Position numbers and translations under genes: made by a program. A model generated the notes under the pieces. That model was not told where the DNA came from, searched no databases, and worked only from the letters and a program-made list of their open reading frames with translations. From contig DATIHT010000003.1 in NCBI GenBank assembly GCA_035480415.1, positions 1-8,312 of the forward strand: a stretch of 8,312 nucleotides of DNA. The letters run 5' to 3'. Positions 5,395-8,312 of this stretch are shown one piece after another (within the stretch, counting starts at the first letter, position 1; each line of letters opens with the position of its first letter). The stretch comes from DATIHT01 sp035480415 (GTDB lineage: Bacteria > Patescibacteriota > Microgenomatia > Curtissbacterales > GWA2-41-24).

Positions 5395-5772
5395 ATGAAC
5401 TCAGGAGAGCGATGTCCTTTTACCGTTAATGCCCAGACAACAATAAATGACGAGAGTCCTATTAGAGGGGAAAAGCGGGTCACAATGACACTGCAAGGTG
5501 AATGTTTGGGAGCCACCGGATGCGGCAAAACTTGGGGTAAAGAACTTCTGAGACTTGGCAGTCCAATAAGATATACGGCTTCTGGTGGTTATATTCCAGG
5601 TTCAACCCCGGAGTATCTCTCTGACGGTACACATGTTGAGGACTACGCTGAGCAGATGGCTATTGAGACACAAACGGATGTGAGAACAATGTGTGATGCG
5701 CTTGCCAAAATAAATCCAGCGAAAGCTGAAGTGCCGCAATTTAGAGTGTCTGGATTAGAAGTTCAGATTTAA
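5395..5772 (+). CDS. Hypothetical 125-aa soluble protein
   Basis: A 125-aa protein starting MNSGERCPFTVN, with no signal peptide or membrane helix. The middle reads like beta strands with glycine turns (KRVTMTLQGECLGATGCGKT, then SPIRYTASGGYIPGS), followed by an acidic, probably helical region (HVEDYAEQMAIETQTDVRTM) and a C-terminus ending RVSGLEVQI. It has four cysteines (C7, C37, C43, C99). The ATG is supported by a near-consensus promoter that makes the mRNA leaderless. Its last 32 bp overlap, tail to tail, the end of the clp-like gene on the other strand, so both genes share that DNA. No family recognised; codon use and composition look like its neighbours. Confidence 0.75.
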   Translation: MNSGERCPFTVNAQTTINDESPIRGEKRVTMTLQGECLGATGCGKTWGKELLRLGSPIRYTASGGYIPGSTPEYLSDGTHVEDYAEQMAIETQTDVRTMCDALAKINPAKAEVPQFRVSGLEVQI

Positions 5773-8182
5773 TTGTTCCACCATTTTTAATGCTTCCATC
5801 GATAATCATTTTGGCTATTTCGTCTTCTATTTTGTCCTGAATTAATCTTTTGATTGGTCTTGCGCCAAACTGCGGGTCGTAGCCGGCTTGTGCCACTTTT
5901 TGGGCAAGCTCTTTGGTTACTTCGAGTGTAATGTTTTTAGTATCTTTAAGTTTTTTGGCAAGACTTTGCAGCATAAGTGCTGTTACTTGTGTAATTTCTT
6001 CCTGGGTTAGCGGGTGATAGACGATAACGCCGTCGAAACGGTTAATTAGTTCCGGGTTGAAGAGACCTTGCTGGAGAATGTGATCGATTAGCTTTTTTGA
6101 CAAGGACTGTCCTTGTACAAGGACAGTCCTTGTCTTGCTATCCTCGAGCTGTTGTCTTATGAATTCGGCGCCGGCGTTGGAAGTGGCAATTATGATGATA
6201 TTGGAAAAGCTGACTTTTTTGCCGGATGCATCTGTTAGGAAGCCTTCGTCCAGAACCTGCAGGAATAAATTGTGGACTGCTTTGTTGGCTTTTTCAAACT
6301 CGTCCAAAAGCAGGATTCCATACGGGTTTTGGCGTATTTGGCTTGCTAGAATTCCGGCGTCCTTTGTTGCAGCGTTACCAATTAGGCGAGACATTGCATC
6401 TTCGCCCTGGAATTCGGACATATCGAAGCGCACCATTTTAGTCTCGGAGCCAAAATATGCTTCTGCCAGTGCTTTTGTGGTTTCGGTTTTACCAACCCCG
6501 GTTGGTCCTAAAAATAGAAATGAGCCGATTGGTTTTTGGCTTTCGTCTACTTCTATCCTTGCCCTGCGCATAGCTTTGGCTATTTGTTCGATGGCCTCTT
6601 CCTGCCCAATTATTCGCTTATGCAGGATAACTTCTAGGTCTTTGAGCTTTTCGCTTTCGCCCTTTTTGAGTGCGCCAATGGGAGTTTTGGTTTGCGCGCT
6701 TACAATTTCGTCTACAAGCTCTACAGTTATTGCCGTGCCCCTATTTCTGGCTTCCTGTTTGGCATCGTCGAAAAGTAGCAGAGATTTTTCCGGTTGTTTT
6801 TTGTCGGCAATCAGTTGGTCGGAACGTTTAACTATTTCTGCCAGGGCATCCAGATGTGCCGAGACGCGTTCCTTTTTGCTGTTTAGGATTCTACCTATTA
6901 AGATCATTAACGTACCATCTGCTGTTGGTTCTTCCAGGTCTACTTTTTCGAAATATTTAATAAGTGTTGAATTGGGGCGAATATATTCGTTGTAATCGTC
7001 CGGGGTTGTGATGCCGATTATGGAAAGTTCGCTTTCTTTGGCGCGGGTGGTTATTACTTCTGCCAGATCCAGTCTATCGTCTTTGGTTGTTAGGATTCTG
7101 TCGATTTCGTCTATTACCAATACAATGTTGCCAGCACTTTCTGCCTCGTCGAAAACTGCTTCGAAATTGCTTTTAACTTCCGGAAGAGTTTTGCCGGTAC
7201 CTGCCAGTGCCGTTGCGTCTAAATAAAGGACCTGCTTTGCAGAGAGACTTTTAAAGTGGGATGTTGAGATTGCGGTTTTTAAGTTTTGGATTGTTTCGTG
7301 TCTGCCAATACCTGGTTCGCCAACGAGAATTAGATCGTTATGGCTTGGGCGGGTAATGATTTTGACGATGGAATCAAGTGCAGTTCTTTCGGTTTCGGTT
7401 AAGAAAAAGGTTTTTGCGGAAATATCTTTGGAGAACTTTTCCAGGGTTTTGGTGTAACCAAATGTTAAGGTTTGGCCCATGGGAGCAAGTGATGTTTGTG
7501 GCTTAAAGTTAATGTAATCCGCAACTGCCAAAACCAGGTTTTGAAAAAATTCGGCTCTAATGCTTTTTGCTTCCAGGTAAGATTTTAAATTTGGGTCGTT
7601 TTGAGAGAGATAGATAAGTACTTCTGAAATTTTCTGACCGGATTTAAAGCCGGATATTTCTGCTACTGCTAGTGCATTTGTGAAACCTGCATCGAAAAAT
7701 GGGGAAATATACCTAAAAATTCTACTTTTTTGAATTTTTTTGACAAAAGCTTCCTTAGATTGTAAATCTTTGGTAAAAACCCTGTTGTTTTGCAGCCTTT
7801 GGAATCTGGGAAGAGATAGAGGGAAGAGAATAATTAGGCCTGCAACGTATGGAACGGAAAATATTAAAACCAAAAATAAAAATAGGAGGCCTGCTGCAAT
7901 TAGTGTAAGCCGGACCGCTGCGCCGACGCATCTGGAAATGGCATTGAAAACAAATTTATCGAAGCCTGTTTGTACGTTGTATTTTTCACCGTTACCTTCA
8001 ACGCTAAGCCTACGGTAGGGGGCAAAGAGGGTTTTTAACAATCCTGTGATGTTTATAAAGCGCCAGACGACGATAATACCAGCCGTTCGGTGGTTGATTA
8101 TTTTGTTGATTCTGATTTTTAAATACCAATCTATAAAATTTTCCGGCATCATCACATTTAAATTTAGCAGAAATGGGAACAT
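5741..8182 (-). CDS. Membrane-anchored two-domain Clp/HSP100 AAA+ ATPase
   Basis: An 813-aa protein. Two hydrophobic segments (about 86-109 and 110-126) form a membrane hairpin, followed by an alpha-helical region that may replace the Clp N-domain (about 135-250). AAA+ domain 1 (about 265-430) has Walker B VLVIDEID (354-361), but its Walker A reads GEPGIGRH (288-295), without the usual K-T, and KYF (409-411) stands where RRF arginine fingers usually are. Domain 2 (about 520-813) is complete: GPTGVGKTE (559-567), LLLDEFEK (624-631), sensor 1 TSNAG (667-671), arginine finger R715 in NRFDG and sensor 2 GARPIKR (773-779). There is no long ClpB-type middle domain and no obvious IGF/LGF ClpP-binding loop. 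It should unfold proteins at the membrane, powered mainly by domain 2. The ATG at 8182 follows AAAGGA by 6 nt; a TTG at 8215 is less likely. Confidence 0.93.
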   Translation of the reverse strand: MFPFLLNLNVMMPENFIDWYLKIRINKIINHRTAGIIVVWRFINITGLLKTLFAPYRRLSVEGNGEKYNVQTGFDKFVFNAISRCVGAAVRLTLIAAGLLFLFLVLIFSVPYVAGLIILFPLSLPRFQRLQNNRVFTKDLQSKEAFVKKIQKSRIFRYISPFFDAGFTNALAVAEISGFKSGQKISEVLIYLSQNDPNLKSYLEAKSIRAEFFQNLVLAVADYINFKPQTSLAPMGQTLTFGYTKTLEKFSKDISAKTFFLTETERTALDSIVKIITRPSHNDLILVGEPGIGRHETIQNLKTAISTSHFKSLSAKQVLYLDATALAGTGKTLPEVKSNFEAVFDEAESAGNIVLVIDEIDRILTTKDDRLDLAEVITTRAKESELSIIGITTPDDYNEYIRPNSTLIKYFEKVDLEEPTADGTLMILIGRILNSKKERVSAHLDALAEIVKRSDQLIADKKQPEKSLLLFDDAKQEARNRGTAITVELVDEIVSAQTKTPIGALKKGESEKLKDLEVILHKRIIGQEEAIEQIAKAMRRARIEVDESQKPIGSFLFLGPTGVGKTETTKALAEAYFGSETKMVRFDMSEFQGEDAMSRLIGNAATKDAGILASQIRQNPYGILLLDEFEKANKAVHNLFLQVLDEGFLTDASGKKVSFSNIIIIATSNAGAEFIRQQLEDSKTRTVLVQGQSLSKKLIDHILQQGLFNPELINRFDGVIVYHPLTQEEITQVTALMLQSLAKKLKDTKNITLEVTKELAQKVAQAGYDPQFGARPIKRLIQDKIEDEIAKMIIDGSIKNGGTIKSELLIQTL
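6099..6134. repeat. 36-bp perfect palindrome inside the clp-like gene
   Basis: The 36 bases equal their own reverse complement. The structure is nested: CAAGGACTGTCCTTG and CAAGGACAGTCCTTG, each a 7-bp inverted repeat around one base, stand side by side around TA, flanked by GA and TC. It is in frame and encodes about residues 683-695 (TRTVLVQGQSLS) of the AAA+ protein, between sensor 1 and the arginine finger of domain 2, where ClpA/ClpX relatives carry the ClpP loop. It looks like an inserted repeat element. No second copy is seen in the window. Confidence 0.95.
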
Positions 8183-8188
8183 TTTGCT

Positions 8189-8194
8189 TCCTTT
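8189..8194 (-). promoter_or_regulatory. Shine-Dalgarno site of the clp-like gene
   Basis: AAAGGA on the minus strand ends 6 nt before the ATG at 8182 and is complementary to TCCTTT at the 16S 3' end. It decides the start at 8182 and contrasts with the other genes here, which lack such a site. Confidence 0.6.
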
Positions 8195-8199
8195 TAGTG

Positions 8200-8205
8200 T
8201 AGAAT
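8200..8205 (+). promoter_or_regulatory. Putative -10 element of the FolC-like gene
   Basis: TAGAAT matches TATAAT at five of six positions and ends 9 nt before the ATG at 8215 (15 nt before a second in-frame ATG at 8221). No clear -35. It lies in the 32-bp gap shared with the divergent clp-like gene. Confidence 0.35.
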
Positions 8206-8214
8206 TTCCAGGCA

Positions 8215-8312
8215 ATGTTTATGAATTACTATGAAGTTCGGGATTGGGTAGAGCAGTACATTCCTAATGTTTATGGCAAGGAAGAGCTTGGTTTGGCGCG
8301 GATTGAATATCT
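8215..8312 (+). CDS. Probable FolC-like Mur-ligase family protein, N-terminal fragment
   Basis: Only the first 32 codons are inside the window; the frame is open to the end. The protein begins MFMNYYEVRDWVEQY, with a second possible start at 8221, followed by KEELGLARIEYL. The pattern of an aromatic/acidic start, then a short linker and LGLxRIxxL, is typical of the N-terminus of folylpolyglutamate/dihydrofolate synthases (FolC, Mur ligase superfamily), which join glutamate to folate using ATP. The P-loop that would settle this lies beyond the window. It is divergent from the clp-like gene. The family call is an inference from about 20 residues. Confidence 0.5.
   Translation, partial: MFMNYYEVRDWVEQYIPNVYGKEELGLARIEY

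Noticed and set aside
5509..5535. GATGCGKT (residues 39-46 of the 125-aa protein) matches the Walker A pattern GxxxxGKT.
   Set aside because: No Walker B or other P-loop NTPase feature follows, the protein is far too short, and the match lies in a beta-rich stretch. A chance match is more likely.
6135..6995. Long open frame (286 codons) on the plus strand.
   Set aside because: It is antisense to the conserved AAA+ domain 1 end and domain 2. Its Ser/Arg/Leu-rich translation has no domain and mirrors the codon use of the real gene.
8183..8215. TTG start at 8215 for the clp-like gene.
   Set aside because: The ATG at 8182 has a good Shine-Dalgarno site; the extension would overlap the divergent gene's promoter.

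Overview
The window looks like a piece of a Candidate Phyla Radiation (Patescibacteria) genome, perhaps Microgenomates. This is inferred from four things: a strongly deviating 16S rRNA gene, an intron with a LAGLIDADG homing endonuclease inside that 16S gene, a 16S gene with no 23S or 5S behind it, and compact small genes, many of unknown function. No phylogenetic placement could be run. The sequence begins inside the 16S gene and ends inside a coding region.

Layout. (1) 1-2141: 16S rRNA, cut by an intron of about 879 nt between the bases equivalent to E. coli C1403 and C1404, in the decoding centre. The intron has a hairpin-rich 5' part, a GTG-started single-motif LAGLIDADG endonuclease ORF and a GC-rich 3' hairpin. 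The ORF continues without a stop into the 3' rRNA exon. (2) 2142-2429: a non-coding spacer with several hairpins. (3) 2430-3085: three small ORFs, at least two of them probable membrane proteins. (4) 3055-3351, minus strand: tRNA-Cys(GCA), and an intact tRNA-Ile(GAU) lying inside a second tRNA-Ile that is split in its anticodon loop. (5) 3420-3881: a secreted YkuD-type L,D-transpeptidase. (6) 3906-5006, minus strand: a single-pass membrane protein with a long disordered cytoplasmic part and a LysM-like external part. (7) 5091-5360 and 5395-5772: two small proteins of unknown function. (8) 5741-8182, minus strand: a membrane-anchored, two-domain Clp/HSP100 AAA+ protein with a degenerate first ATPase domain and a 36-bp perfect palindrome in its coding sequence. 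(9) 8215-end: the start of a probable FolC-like Mur-ligase-family gene.

How the genes may work together. The YkuD protein and the LysM-like protein are convergent neighbours and both point to peptidoglycan at the cell surface. The rRNA and tRNAs supply translation, and the Clp-like protein suggests protein quality control at the membrane. Several protein genes have a -10-like hexamer ending only 5-9 nt before the start codon, which suggests leaderless or nearly leaderless mRNAs, although the 16S rRNA keeps a full anti-Shine-Dalgarno sequence.

The most unusual items are the tRNA-inside-a-split-tRNA arrangement, the 16S intron whose ends do not fit a standard group I or group II intron, the nested palindrome in the clp-like gene, and the putative leaderless promoter pattern.
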